Position numbers and translations under genes: made by a program
In this document: piece by piece, positions 1 to 11,702 of the stretch
Layout of the letters: the number at the start of each line of letters is the position of its first letter
Numbering within the stretch: position 1 is the first letter of the stretch
The notes under the pieces: generated by a model
Databases searched by the model: none
What the model was told of the DNA's origin: nothing
Seen by the model: the letters and a program-made list of their open reading frames with translations, nothing else
From: Orobanche coerulescens
Taxonomy: Eukaryota > Streptophyta > Magnoliopsida > Lamiales > Orobanchaceae
DNA length: 64,000 nt
NCBI GenBank assembly: GCA_033398695.1
Contig: CM065809.1
Coordinates: 85,169,644 to 85,233,643 of the forward strand
Reading direction: 5' to 3'

Positions 1-780
1 TGTTCCGGTAGCCTTGTGGTTGTCTCTTTCTTCTTATTTAGGAAGATGATCCAAGCGTAACTGTAAAAATCATCAACAATGACAAGACAATACTTCTTAC
101 TTCACAGGCCGATCGGGTCTATAGGACCGTAGAGATCCATATGTAGCAAATCCATGACCCTGTGGGTGGAAAGGTTTGATTTGCTCTTTAAATAGGTCTT
201 GACTTGCTTGCCTTTCTGACAACAGATAATGTTTTTACAAAATAAAACATCGGGCAAGCCTCTGACCATTCCCTGTCGAGCTAGATTGTTGATGGTCTTG
301 AAATTTATATGAGACATCCTCTTGTGCCATAGCCAGCTTTGATCGCAGTGCCTTTGGCAACATAACAAGTAATTATGGTAGTAGTGTTTTTCCAATCAAC
401 AATATACATGTTACCTGACTGACTTCATGTAAGGAAAATTTACTTGGTCTTGGTGCCCTTCACCCTACATTGATCTATATAGAATTTGACCGAGAACTAT
501 TTGTCACAGAACTGGTTAATCCTAAGTAGATTGTACTATAGTCCTTCTACATAGGTTACATCGGTGACTTTGAATTTTCCTACAATCAGAGCTCCTTTCA
601 CTTTTGTTCTTCCTTTGGATTCATCACCGAATCGCACCTTTGGACCAGGACCTTCTACATAATCTAATAGCTTGGTGATATCTCCCGTCATGTGGCGAGA
701 ACATCCGCTATCGAAATACGATATGTCTTTCTCCTAGATATCATGTTATCTAAAGAGTAAGTATATTTAGGTTCGTATTG
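1..780 (-). pseudogene. Copia_A protease and GAG-pre-integrase fragment
   Basis: Minus-strand reading. The longest open piece (102-395, 97 codons) contains the LWHKRMSHINF and LARQGMVRGLPD motifs and a cysteine-containing stretch typical of the GAG-pre-integrase region, followed by HMDLYGP at the integrase start. Further upstream in the element, around 691-726, a copia-type aspartic protease site of the form DSGCSRHM can be read in another frame, so frameshifts separate the domains. Copy 2 has the same region at about 43960-44560. This is a non-functional remnant. Confidence 0.8.
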
Positions 781-1129
781 ACATATGTGTCCTTAGTCAT
801 TAGTGCCATTAGGTACCCATATTTGCCTTACAACAATGAGTTAGGTGTAGGTTGCATTTGTTCATATTTTGCGAGATTTACATGGGACATGCACGTAATC
901 ACTGTAAGAATGGTTATTATGCATGTAAAATTTGGAATTTTGGCTCTAGTACGGTTGTTGTCTAGGAGGAGGAACCATATTTTCTGCCTGGTTCCCTGTC
1001 TTTTGGGTTTCCAGTTAGATTCCCAGACATGATGTTGGTAGAACTATGGGGCAACTTTCTTATGGGACATATACTTGGTTTCATTTACCCAATATCTAGG
1101 AATACTGTAATGTTGGTATACTAAGGTTT

Positions 1130-2290
1130 ATGTCGTTGATACTTAGGTACATCCTTCCTTCTAGCCGGCTGCTGAGGTTGAGCTTACCTCATGCTCACTG
1201 TCTTCATCATCATCCTCTTCTTTTGCCATAAAGTACTTTAGGAGAGGATATCTATTTGCTCAGTATCTCGGTTTCCTACAATTATAGCCCAAGTTAGAAT
1301 CTGCAGACGATGGTTATTCCTAAATCACATTGTTAAATGATTTAGGCCTGTAGCGGGGCTCTCCGGATTTCGTAATGAATTTCCAAAATTTGTGCATGAG
1401 CAAGGCCAATTCGTCTTATGGCAGGATGTCATCATCACTGTTACCTTCCTTGGATACAGATTTAGATGTGTTGAGGGCAAAGCTGTGTCTCCTGTTAGAT
1501 ACAGCAACGAGTGCTGTAGTCTTAGCAGGTGGCTCTTCGGCCTTCTCTCTCCTGTCAATATTGTACTCAAAATCTTTGAGGTCAGAGAAGAGATCAAAAG
1601 TAGATGTATCATTTTAATTGCAAGAGACACGCATAGCTGTGGTTTTAATGTTCCATGGGCAGGGAGTGATCTAAAGATTTTAAGATTTTTCTCCTTTTAC
1701 GTATACACTTTACCTAATGCTTCAAGTTCACCGAAAATGCCGGTAAATCTGAGGTCAAGTTCCTCAAGTTTTTCACAAGAGTTAATTTCAAAGGATTCAA
1801 ATTACTGAGTTAATTTTGAAATCTTGTTTTCTTTTGAGAGATCAGTTCCCTCACATATCAACTTGAGTTTCTCCCAGATTTCCTTGGCAGTATTGCAGCT
1901 TCTAACCTTGGTAATGCGCCTTCTTCAAAAGTGATAAACGACTCATTTTTGGCAACATTGTCAAGATTCGCACGCTTGCGATCATCAGCTATCCACTGTT
2001 CCCGTTCCTTCTCAAGCATTTCTGCATGATGTTGTCCTTCTATTCTTGTGGCTGGATTGACTTCAAGATCTTGATAGGTGCTTGTTGGATGATAAAGATC
2101 ATCTCTTCATGCGTTGCGACAAGATGGGCATCCATCTTGGTTCTCATCTTGGCTCTCTAGTCAGCAAATTCATTAATGTAAAATATGAGAACTTTTTTGA
2201 TCATAGATGTGTCCATGACAAAAATAGAATGAAGGATAAAGACAAAAAAATGAAGTAAAGCTAGTGATTTTGTGGATCTGATTCAGGTTA
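1130..2290 (-). pseudogene. Copia_A gag remnant
   Basis: This minus-strand region lies between the primer site and the protease, where copia gag belongs. Short stretches in several frames look like the C-terminal part of a UBN2-type gag, with alternating Lys/Glu-rich segments such as one containing DRREKAEEP near 1540-1590. No long frame remains and I see no clear zinc knuckle. Both ORFs opened here on the plus strand (1392-1808 and 1375-1617) are antisense to the gag and resemble no family I know. Assignment rests mainly on position. Confidence 0.6.
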
Positions 2291-2303
2291 AAATTTATCA
2301 ATC

Positions 2304-2315
2304 GCTCCGATACCA
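2304..2315 (-). other. Copia_A primer binding site (copy 1)
   Basis: The minus strand reads TGGTATCGGAGC five bases inside the LTR edge at 2320. This pairs with the 3' end of plant initiator Met-tRNA, with one G:U wobble at the eighth base. Confidence 0.85.
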
Positions 2316-2319
2316 CTAT

Positions 2320-3089
2320 TGGTCACAGTTTACAATATAAACAACTTAGAAGGGGGGTTGAATAAGCTGTATTCTTTTTCAAAGTTTGTTTGCGTAGCGG
2401 AATTCTGAAACGAAGTTGCTGTAAATACATCAACTGGATAGTCTACTATTAGCTTGGTTCTTATAGGGTTTTCAGGCTAAGTATACTAAAATCACATAGG
2501 CAGTAAGTAAACAGTAAAGACAGTAAGTAAAGAGACACGGTTTAATGTGGTTCGAGGTAAACCCCTCTACATCCACAACTTAACTAAACTCATCGCTATA
2601 TCGTTCAAACAGAATGATACAACTGACATCATCTTTGGTCGTTCACACAGATTGGCTTGGGCTTCTTCGGCATGATTCTTCTCACATAAATTAAAGCTTT
2701 GTCCCGACACAGGTCAGAATATTATTGCTTTGTCCACACAGGGCTAAATATCTCAATAGAAAGTATTGGATATCACCACTCGAACAGCAACTGTAGGCTA
2801 GGTATGCTTTTGTTGTAGAAGTGTTGTTCGTTGTTGAGGACTTGTATATTTCTTCACTTAAGATATCGTTGTATGCTTGAAGAAATATATTGCTCTTTTA
2901 GCTTGATGTTCAGCTTTCAGTGCTCAGTATAATGATCGTTGTTGTGTGTGAGAAATGTTCCCTTGCTTGGGCTATTTGTAACTATGGAAATATATCCGTT
3001 ATAAATGTATCCATTGACTGGTTGGTGAGATTGAGACAACTCTAATTGGTGGCTTTAAAATGTTTAAATTGAAGTTGATTCACATTTAA
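2320..3089 (-). repeat. Copia_A 5' LTR, 3' portion (copy 1)
   Basis: This is the sequence between the primer site and the CACTA_A terminus. Its downstream end (plus-strand TGGTCAC at 2320) is a proper LTR edge next to the PBS. Its other end merges into CACTA at 3090-3094. The 83 bp of the same element's 3' LTR seen at 27213-27295 does not resemble the first bases here, so CACTA_A probably sits inside this LTR and the true LTR start lies on its far side. Copy 2 equivalent: 46125-46895. Confidence 0.7.
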
Positions 3090-3102
3090 CACTACCAATA
3101 TC

Positions 3103-3660
3103 GGGGGTTTAGCCGACGACTTAAAGTCGTCGACTAAAGGTCAATGTCGTCGGCTAATCCCCCCAGTCGTCGTCTAAAAAACCGTCGGACGATATTCGTC
3201 GGCCAAGGTTTAGCCGACGACTTTTTGTTAGTTGTCGGATAAAGTTCAAAGTTTAGCCAACCACTACGACAATGTCGTCGGCTAATCCCCCCAGTCGTCG
3301 GCTACAAAACCGTCGGCCGATATTCGTCGGCCAAGGTTTAGCCCACAACTTTTTTGTTAGTTGTCGGCTAAAGTTCAAAGTTTAGCCAACCACTACGACA
3401 ATATCGTCGGCTAAAACCTGTTTATTAAAAAACAAAAAAAAAGACACTTTAGACGAAGAATTTTTTAAATGTCGTCGGCTAAAACCTGTTTATAAAAAAA
3501 AGACACTTTAGCCGACGACTTTTTAAATGTCGTCGGCTAAAACCTGTTTATAAAAAAAGACACTTTAGCCGACGACCTTTTCAAATGTTGTCGGCTAAAA
3601 CTTTCTTAAAAAAAAATAATTTACTTTAGCCGACGACCTTTGGAAAGTCGTCGGCTCAAA
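3103..3660. repeat. CACTA_A subterminal repeat array
   Basis: There are roughly 18 or more copies of TTTAGCCGACGAC or its complement GTCGTCGGCTAAA, both orientations alternating and separated by A-rich spacers. Subterminal arrays like this are the binding sites of the TNPA-type protein in En/Spm elements; that role is inferred from the family. Some copies carry C-to-T changes (TAGCCAACC, TTGTCGG). Copy 2 array: 46911-47450. Confidence 0.85.
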
Positions 3661-4031
3661 CCTAATATAAAAAAAAATTAATTCAGATTTTGGGATCTCA
3701 AAACCTGTATTTTTTGCACCTGCAATTTTTATACACCAGCTCCCATTATCAACAACAATCAACGCGCAACAAATTCAACTAATACCATCAATTATATGCC
3801 CAACATTATATGCAACACAACGCAAAACACATTCAAGGACATTAATTTCATCAACATACTAGTAGCGTCAACAAAATCACTTACACAATTCTAGCACAAA
3901 TATAAATATACAGGAGTACTACAACAACACAATTACAATCCACAATCAAAATCATCTAAATGTCGAAATATAGTGGTAGAAGGATTACCACCATCCCCTA
4001 GATCCTCGTCATGAGGCTGTGAAAATGGGGT

Positions 4032-4776
4032 CTATCCAAAGAGAGAAGGCAGTGGAGCAGGTGCCTGCAGTCCAGCCTGAGTAATAGTCTGAGTCAGCGT
4101 CATCATATAGTCCATCATGGCCTGCTGCTGTCTCTGGAAACTCTCTAACCGCGACTCAGTCCTCTGCTTGCTCTCATGTAACCGCGTCTGAGTCCTCCTT
4201 TCATTCTCAGCTCGGATCTCCCTCTCCGCCCTCAACTGCTCCTCGAGATAGGCAGTCCGTGCATCCCGTCCGCGAGGGCAATGGAAGTTGGGGGTATCTT
4301 TCAATACACGGTGACCCTCGGCTCCCATCATCTTAGTGCGGTATCGACTACCTCTAGGGGGTATACGGTACCCCACCCCCTAGCGCGAACATAAGGATCG
4401 GCCTGATCGATCTGTTCAATGGCAGAATCGAGGTCGGTCTCTGCTAAGTCCGGATACTGCACCCGAGCAATCTCAGCAGGCATCCTCTGAGACTCCTCTC
4501 GCATACGCTCCTAAGTTAATATGAAAATAAATATTTCAATATCAACAAAAATTATGATACAAAGGCATTTATTTTATTACCAAAATAAAATAAAAAAAGA
4601 CTTACATGCTCCTCGGGACGGTTCGGATATGCTTTTTGAGTCACATAGGCAAATGCATCCAACGAATCAGAAGAAATGGCCTCGTGCGCAACTCTGGATA
4701 GCAACCGGGAACCCAGACTGTGATGGTCAGTCAGACCAGCACGATTGGTCGTGTTGGTCAAGCTAGTCGCCTTCAA
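4032..4776 (-). pseudogene. CACTA_A transposase-associated gene, 3' exons (Transposase_24-like)
   Basis: Two minus-strand exons can be read. The upstream one (about 4606-4770) contains TNRAGLTDHHSLGSR, a pattern typical of plant Transposase_24 proteins, and ends at a GTAAGT-like donor. The downstream one (about 4032-4512) starts after an AG acceptor, contains a cluster of Glu/Arg residues predicted to form a coiled coil (RAEREIRAENERRTQ), a Gln-rich segment, and ends PAPLPSLFG before a stop. A small frameshift sits near 4375. In En/Spm elements such a protein accompanies the transposase. It is broken and not functional. Confidence 0.65.
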
Positions 4777-5139
4777 AAAAATATTATTTAGAATCGAGTT
4801 TATATTTAGAATTCAAAAAAAAATAAAAACTGAACATCATGTTGTTGGAAGTTGGAATGTTCATGCTTTAGTTACCCGAGTTAAGGACATTATAGTTCGA
4901 ATCTTGTTATGATGAACAAGTAAGGCATGTTTTCTGAGATTAATAAACCCGTATTGAATGGTGTTTCCATAATGATCGTATACTTAATGTTGATAACAAC
5001 CTCAGATTTTCCGAACTACCTTTTTAGGATTTATAATCGAGATTGGAGTAAATTTTATGATGGCATGTTTAACCTGGAATTCAAAGACATCAACACCATA
5101 GGATCATACAGATTCACATGAGTATTATATGTGTGAGTA

Positions 5140-5308
5140 TAACGTACGGTAAGCTCTATGCATTACATACGTTATACCCTCAGACAAGGCAGTCGTCTGA
5201 ATTGAGAAGAACTGTCAAATGCCTGTTTAGCGTGCGATAAGCTTTGTACCTTACGTACGTTAATGTGCAGACGTAACGTACATTATTTAGATGTGTAATG
5301 TACGTTAT
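5140..5308 (+). promoter_or_regulatory. Decayed TWRCG-NN-CGYWA motif cluster
   Basis: Six variants of the near-palindrome are present (for example TAACGTACGGTA, TTAGCGTGCGATAA, TTACGTACGTTAA, TAATGTACGTTA), most with one change from the consensus, often C to T or G to A. The flanks (4820-5575) hold no gene and look like a truncated LTR of an unidentified element inside CACTA_A. Copy 2 lacks this segment. Confidence 0.6.
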
Positions 5309-5577
5309 GAAGAGTACAGTTAGGATTCGGTCGTCTTTCTATGTTTTTCCTCGTGTGATTGATTGTTTTCTTAATGATAGGATATTAGGGACGAATTCCC
5401 TACGATAATCTAGTGTTGAGCCTTTCCGATCGTCTTTTTCATTGGAGTTCTGGATTGTTCCAATAAACTGTATTTCCAGACTATTCACGAGAGATTACCA
5501 AGGCAAGTACCTTGAGATACGAATTATAACTACGTGAAATCATTGTTGCTAAAGTATATGAATCATGTTATGAATAT

Positions 5578-6180
<603 letters not shown>

Positions 6181-6560
6181 TATGACTAAAATACCCTCAT
6201 TTCATTCTTTCTTTTTCAGTTTTTATTTTTTTTTAATTCTAAATATAAACTCGATTTTTTGAAATTAATGTTTTGGAATTTAAAAAATACTTGAAGTTCC
6301 GATTTTTTTAAATTAGAAAAATCGGAACTTCAGCTATTTTTTTTAATTCTGGAATATTATTAATATTAAAAAATCAGAATTTTTTATTCAAAAGTGGAAA
6401 TAAAAAAACTTATAAACTCTGGATATTATTTATAAACTGTTTTAATAAAAATAAAAACTAGAATATTATTTCCATAAAAAAATAAAAATCTGAATATTGT
6501 ATTTTATTAATTAAAAAAACTGCTAGTATTTAATAAACGCTACTCTGAGATATGTATAGT

Positions 6561-8856
6561 TGTAATACCTCCGGTATTTCATGCTTGATTACTTTGTACT
6601 GTGTGAATTTTTATAATGTGACGTCATTTCTATTTATGTATTCCGTTGCGTGCTATATAATTGTGTGATGTAAATGAAACGGAGGTGACACGCCTTGACG
6701 CCGTGGGACGATCGTCGGTGCGAATATGACGGTGGCCAACGTCTTGTTCCCCGATAATTGTTGACGAGTGGAAGGGATGGTCACCCTGAGATGGTTAGAA
6801 TGTGATATGTGGCTAAAAAGTTTATGTCTAACGAACGCTAGAGTTTATGTCTAACGCACGTTAGAGTTTTGTCTAACGCGCGCTACAACTTAGGCCTAAC
6901 ATACGCTATATTCCGATTGTTATGTACGTTAAGGTAGTTATATTACGTACATAACGGGTGAGTCAGTCTCCCGACCAGAATCTTTCTTTAGACACGGACG
7001 GAGCTACTTTCGGCGGGCTAGAGGAGAAACGAGTCAACTCTTCATAACGTACGTTATTCCCCAAATTTAACGTACATAACACTTGGGCACATTTCGGGCA
7101 GTGGCGGTCTTTACGTACGTTGTCATTAAACTGTTACGTATGTAATAAGCCTTACGTACGTAACACCGTTACCATTAACGTACGTTAACAAAACCAAGTT
7201 TTATAAAATGGCAATTCCCTTCTTCATTTGCACGACCCAACATTACAAGATAACACCCTTGGAGAAATTCCTCACCTTATACTCGGTTCTTAACCTCTTA
7301 TATACTTGAATTAACATTGAGGAGTTGGTTTCTTGATCTCCGGTGAAGATTATCCAAGTCGTTCAAGTCACTTCTCGTTTCTCCTCGTAGTTCTTGTGGA
7401 TCCGCCAACTCTCTTCATTATTCTTCTTCCAAAAAGGTAAGCCACCAATCCGTGGAGTAATATTTTCGATGTTTTCTTATATATACTTATTAGATTGCGG
7501 GTATTGGGTAGATTTTTGCCAACCTTTGTAGACAATCTTTTAGGATGGAATAGTAGTAACAGGAGTTACCGTTTCTCATATGTTTCGTTTCATGCAAATC
7601 ATATCTATCATACGAAATTTCATTTCAAATAATCACTAGGAATGTAAAATTTGACGAATCAATTGTAGGAGAATTCGTAGTAATCCGTCACCGTATGTCA
7701 CATTGTTCATAGCCACCCTTACCTTGTGATTTTTGACACTTAGTGAATTAAGGAAAACAATTCGATAGTATAATCATTATTGGATATCAAACCACCAAAG
7801 TTATTGTGTAATAGAATCTGCCGATTGTAGTATTCAGAATATAGAATAGAATTAGAAAGTATGAGAATCGATTATGCTATAATCATTTGTTGACAACCGA
7901 AAAATGATAGGAATAACCTTGTTGAGCAAATCGATATATCTAATGTTAACTGTAGAATTGAATGGAATAATGGTACGTAATGCTTACGAACTTAGAAATG
8001 ATACTAATATCGACAATTAAAACTACGCTTGGAATCCGATTAGGAAAGGGAGACTAGTTTTGTTTATCATGATCCGTACGAGGTGTTAATCGGATATTAC
8101 GTGGCTAGGTTAAGCTCGAGCGGGCGTGGGGACTCCGTTTATCACAAAGCACCTACTGTTGGATCACAGGCAAGTGAAATCTTGCTCGAGAATTTTCTAA
8201 TATTAATGTTATATCCGTATGTGTGTATGTGCCATTTTTGATGAATGCCGATGGTTGTCTTTCTCTAAAATATGTTATAAATGGGCCGATGTGTTGGGGA
8301 TAAAACCTGTATGGTACCCATGTGGAAATGTGTTAGGGGATAAGACCCGAATTGGCCGCCTATGTTCTGGGGTATTCTCGTGTGGATACTTCCGTGACCC
8401 TTGGTTGCGACCTTGGGGCTTATGTGATAAAAGAGAGACACAATGTCGGTTGTGTGATGAAATATTCCCTGTTGATTATTAGGTACTGTGATTGTTAAAA
8501 TGGCGTATATCGTTGTTAGTAGTTGTTATTTGGTATGCATTCTCTGACCCTGGTTGCCTGGTATGATTCGTCGTGCCAGGTAAAATTGTTCATCATGTGC
8601 AGGACATTCCCGAGGGGTCCGGTCAGACTTGAGCGGTGTTGGAATTATCTCTAGCCGCTGCTTAAATTAAAATAAATTTGCTTTCTTTTGAAAAGCCTTT
8701 GTTGTGTAATAATTGGACTTCGAATTACATTTTTCCTTAGAATCTTTCGACTCACGTTATGTAAACCTTGAACTTAATGTTTTATCGTGACTTCCTCAAA
8801 TTGTCTATTTTTCTAACTAGCCTTGTGGGTCCCACGTGGGATTCACGACACTGTAA
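6561..8856 (+). repeat. Gypsy_A 5' LTR (copy 1), 3' end deleted
   Basis: It starts TGTAATACCTCCGG at 6561. Compared with copy 2 (48784-51099) it lacks the last bases (CTCGAG...GGTGTTACA) and the primer site. They are replaced at 8857-8870 by TTCTAACTATTTTT, which resembles sequence about 50 bp upstream. No gene lies inside; the short frames 8219-8482 and 8768-8968 are incidental. Confidence 0.85.
6843..7208 (+). promoter_or_regulatory. Gypsy_A U3 motif cluster and TATA box (copy 1)
   Basis: About a dozen variants of TAACGCACGCTA / TTACGTACGTAA lie between 6843 and 7190, immediately followed by TTATAAAATGG at 7200-7208, a good TATA box for LTR transcription. Several copies are damaged by C-to-T or G-to-A changes relative to copy 2 (for example ACATACGCTA against ACGTACGCTA). 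The position, U3 directly upstream of the TATA box, matches the clusters in Copia_B and LARD. Confidence 0.75.
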
Positions 8857-9051
8857 TTCTAACTATTTTTCTCCTGGTTTGAATAAAATTTCTCCTAATT
8901 TTTTCAAAGTTATTCCAATCCAACATCCCAAGCGATCGAAACTCCTCAAGGGAATGCAAAGTAAGTGATATGTGTGTTTCTGTCTATGTACTACATTTAA
9001 TTGTAAACCGTGTATGGAACTGGCTTTAGATTAATACCGTCAGTGATGGCA

Positions 9052-10272
9052 CACTACACCATAAGTGCTCATAGGCAAGCCCTATTTATTGTTGCAGAAG
9101 ACACGAAAAGTGTTGCCTTAGGCCAAAGGCAACACCAAACTCTTGTTGCCAATATGGCCGTTGCCTTCTACACCTAAGGCAACACTTATCGTCTCTACTG
9201 CAATGGCATAAAAGTATTGCGTTATACGTATAATGCAACAACATAACCAAGAAAGACAAAAACTACTGCTGTTGCCTAAGATTTCAAAAAACACTAGAAC
9301 ATGGGCCCACATATTGCCCCGTCAGTAGTGTGATCCACCTTGGTGCCACGTCAGCAGTGGCCCCCACCTTGGTGCCACGCCAGTAGTGGGGCCACCCACC
9401 TTGGTGCCATGTCAACAATGGGACTCACTAAAAATTATGCTACACTATCATAGCTAGTGTAACACCATTTATGACGAGTACAACACTATATATTTTTGTT
9501 TAGTAATACTATTTATTAGTAATGCAACACTAACATAGTCAACTACAACACTTTAAATAATTTTTTTGAAATATTTGTTTCCTACATACATCAATCTCAT
9601 CAACAACGAAGCAAGCAACAAAACACAAAATATGTACTGATCAATGTAGTTATCTCCATCCTTGAACAAGTGCTACACTATGTACTGATCAATGTACTTA
9701 TCTCCATCCTTGAACAAGTGCTACACCAAACATAACGGAAGTACCAAAACCACATACAACCAAATACAAGTGAAAGCCTAACTTTGAATATACTAAAGTA
9801 TCTATACTTCACTCCAACATTGCAATGATGACTCCTTTAACTGTAAGTTCTCGTTGGAGGTCCTGCATCATACGCATTACAACATGTTCATTAAGATCTC
9901 CTTGATAAATTGATGACAGAAATCACATTTACGCAGAAGATCAAATTCTCTTTTAATATAACACAGTCTGACTTGCCAGAATAATACTAAAAGACATAAA
10001 ACATTGCAATTCATAGTAATTAATACCATCACCTACCACGTGTAATCACAAAAGTAAAACTGATAACCTTACTTGCTAGAGCCAAATATTTCGAATTAAT
10101 ATACTTTAAAGCAGATACCTGCAATAAAAAGAACATCCAATAAATCCAAAGCACATCATTAATTACGATTAACAATTAAAAAATGGCACAAACTAACAAC
10201 AATGCATGTTTAAATCAAAATATGACCAGGTGGTAAGATTCAAGAAATATTTACAAAGTATTATATTTTCAC
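9052..10272. other. CACTA_B left part, no gene recognised
   Basis: Terminal repeat, GCAACAC-type subterminal repeats to about 9560, a stretch with the phrase GTGCCACGTCAGCAGTGG repeated in variants (about 9340-9420), then AT-rich sequence. A short open stretch on the minus strand near 9813-9912 has plausible amino-acid content but no supporting exons. Confidence 0.6.
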
Positions 10273-10283
10273 GTATGTAAGAT

Positions 10284-11691
10284 AACAAAAAATCAGTTTG
10301 GATTTATGCCTGGAAGATCGACCATGGAAGCAATTTATCTTATCCGTGATTGATGGAACATTATCGAGATAAAAAGAAAGATCTGCATATGGTTTTTATT
10401 GATTTAGAGAAGGCATATGATAAAGTGCCAAGAGAAGTACTTTGGTGGGCCTTCGCAAAGAAGGGTGTATCGCGGAAATATATTGACATTATAAAGGACA
10501 TGTATGAGGGAGCTAGTACAAGTGTACGTACTAATGTTGGGAGGACAGAAGAATTCCCTATTATGATTGGGGTGCATCAAGGATCTGCTCTTAGTCCTTT
10601 TCTCTTTGCCATAGTCATGGACGAATTGACAAGAGAAATTCAAAATGACGTTCTGTGGTATATAATGTTCGCAGATGATATTGTGTTGATTGATGAAACG
10701 AAGGTTGGAGTGCAACAGAAATTGGAACTTTGGAGGGATACTTTGGAAGCTCGAGGCTTTAGTCTGAGCAGAAGTAAGACTGAATACATGGAGTGTAGGT
10801 TTAGCGAAAACAGTGATAAAGAGGCGAGGATGATCACATTTGTTGGAAAAGTTGTTCATGGATCCACTTTCTTTCGGTATCTTGGATCTATTATCCAAAA
10901 GGATGGAGGGCTAGATAGCAATATGGCTCACAGAATAAAGGCAGGGTGGTTGAAGTGGAAGAGTGCCACAGGCGTTTTATGTGATCCTGACATGCCTCAT
11001 AGATTAAACGGTAAATTTTACCGCACGGCAATTAGGCCTGCGCTGTTATATGGCACCGAGTGTTGGGCTGTAAAATAGTATCACGTTCAAAAGATGAATG
11101 TGGCGGAGATGCGTATGCTACGATGGATGTGTGGTCATACAAAAAAAGATCGGCTCAGAAATGAGGTGATTAGAGATAAGGTAAGAGTTGCGTCTATAGA
11201 AGACAAAATGATGGAGAATCGATTACGATGGTTTGGTCATATGAGAAGAAGACCTGTTGATGCCTCAGTGAGGAGGCTAGAAAGTTGGGGAACAAGTAAT
11301 GTTGTGAAAGGTAGATGAAGACCCAAGAAAAATTGTATAAAGAAGATTGAAAATGATATGCGGTTTCTTGGAATTAGAGAAAGTATGGCGATGGAGAGGT
11401 AAATGTGGCGGGAAAGAATACGGATGGTGGATGGAATCTGATTCCTTTTTTTATCTGTATTTTTATTCCTATATTCTTTTATTCCATGTTATCTTTTAAT
11501 TTATTTTTTAGGTTTTTTCATTTTTATTTTCTTTTTTTTTAACATTCATTCTCTTTTTTTTATTCGCTTTTTTCTCTACTTTTTTTCCCTCTTTTTCCTT
11601 TTATGTAACAATTATTTACGGTTTCAAAGTTTGATTCATGTTAGCCGACCCCAAATTATTCTAGTACTAAGGCTTAGATGTTGTTGTTGTT
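10284..11691 (+). mobile_element. RTE-type LINE, 5'-truncated, nested in CACTA_B
   Basis: It is bounded by the 11-bp duplication GTATGTAAGAT at 10273-10283 and 11692-11702. It begins in the middle of reverse transcriptase (5' truncation) and ends with AGCCGACCCCAAAT followed by a (TTG)n tail at 11680-11691, the 3' signature of plant RTE-clade LINEs. The 3' UTR (about 11440-11640) is T-rich. The perfect duplication gives the exact insertion point. Confidence 0.93.
10287..11440 (+). pseudogene. LINE reverse transcriptase fragment
   Basis: The frame opens with NQFGFMPGRST, then shifts by one near 10350. The main open block (10350-11078) contains [27 protein letters not shown] and the catalytic FADD (10668-10679), the finger-palm core of non-LTR reverse transcriptases. 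A TAG at 11076-11078 interrupts the frame; the continuation 11094-11318 has RMLRWMCGHT and NRLRWFGHM, the usual C-terminal segment. Two further stops follow. The N-terminal endonuclease domain is absent. Inactive. Confidence 0.9.
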
Positions 11692-11702
11692 GTATGTAAG
11701 AT

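Larger units (their letters stand above)
1..3089 (-). mobile_element. Copia_A copy 1, 5' part (LTR, gag, protease, start of integrase)
   Basis: Read on the minus strand, the order is LTR (3089 to 2320), initiator-Met-type primer site, degenerate gag, copia protease, GAG-pre-integrase domain, and the start of integrase, which leaves the window at 1. That order, together with the HKRMSHINF and DSGCSRHM motifs, marks a Ty1/copia element. All ORFs are interrupted. The same element occurs nearly complete in copy 2 (27213-46895). Confidence 0.85.

Noticed and set aside
10404..10898. 164-codon minus-strand frame over the LINE
   Set aside because: It is antisense to a clear reverse transcriptase with its FADD motif; a shadow frame.
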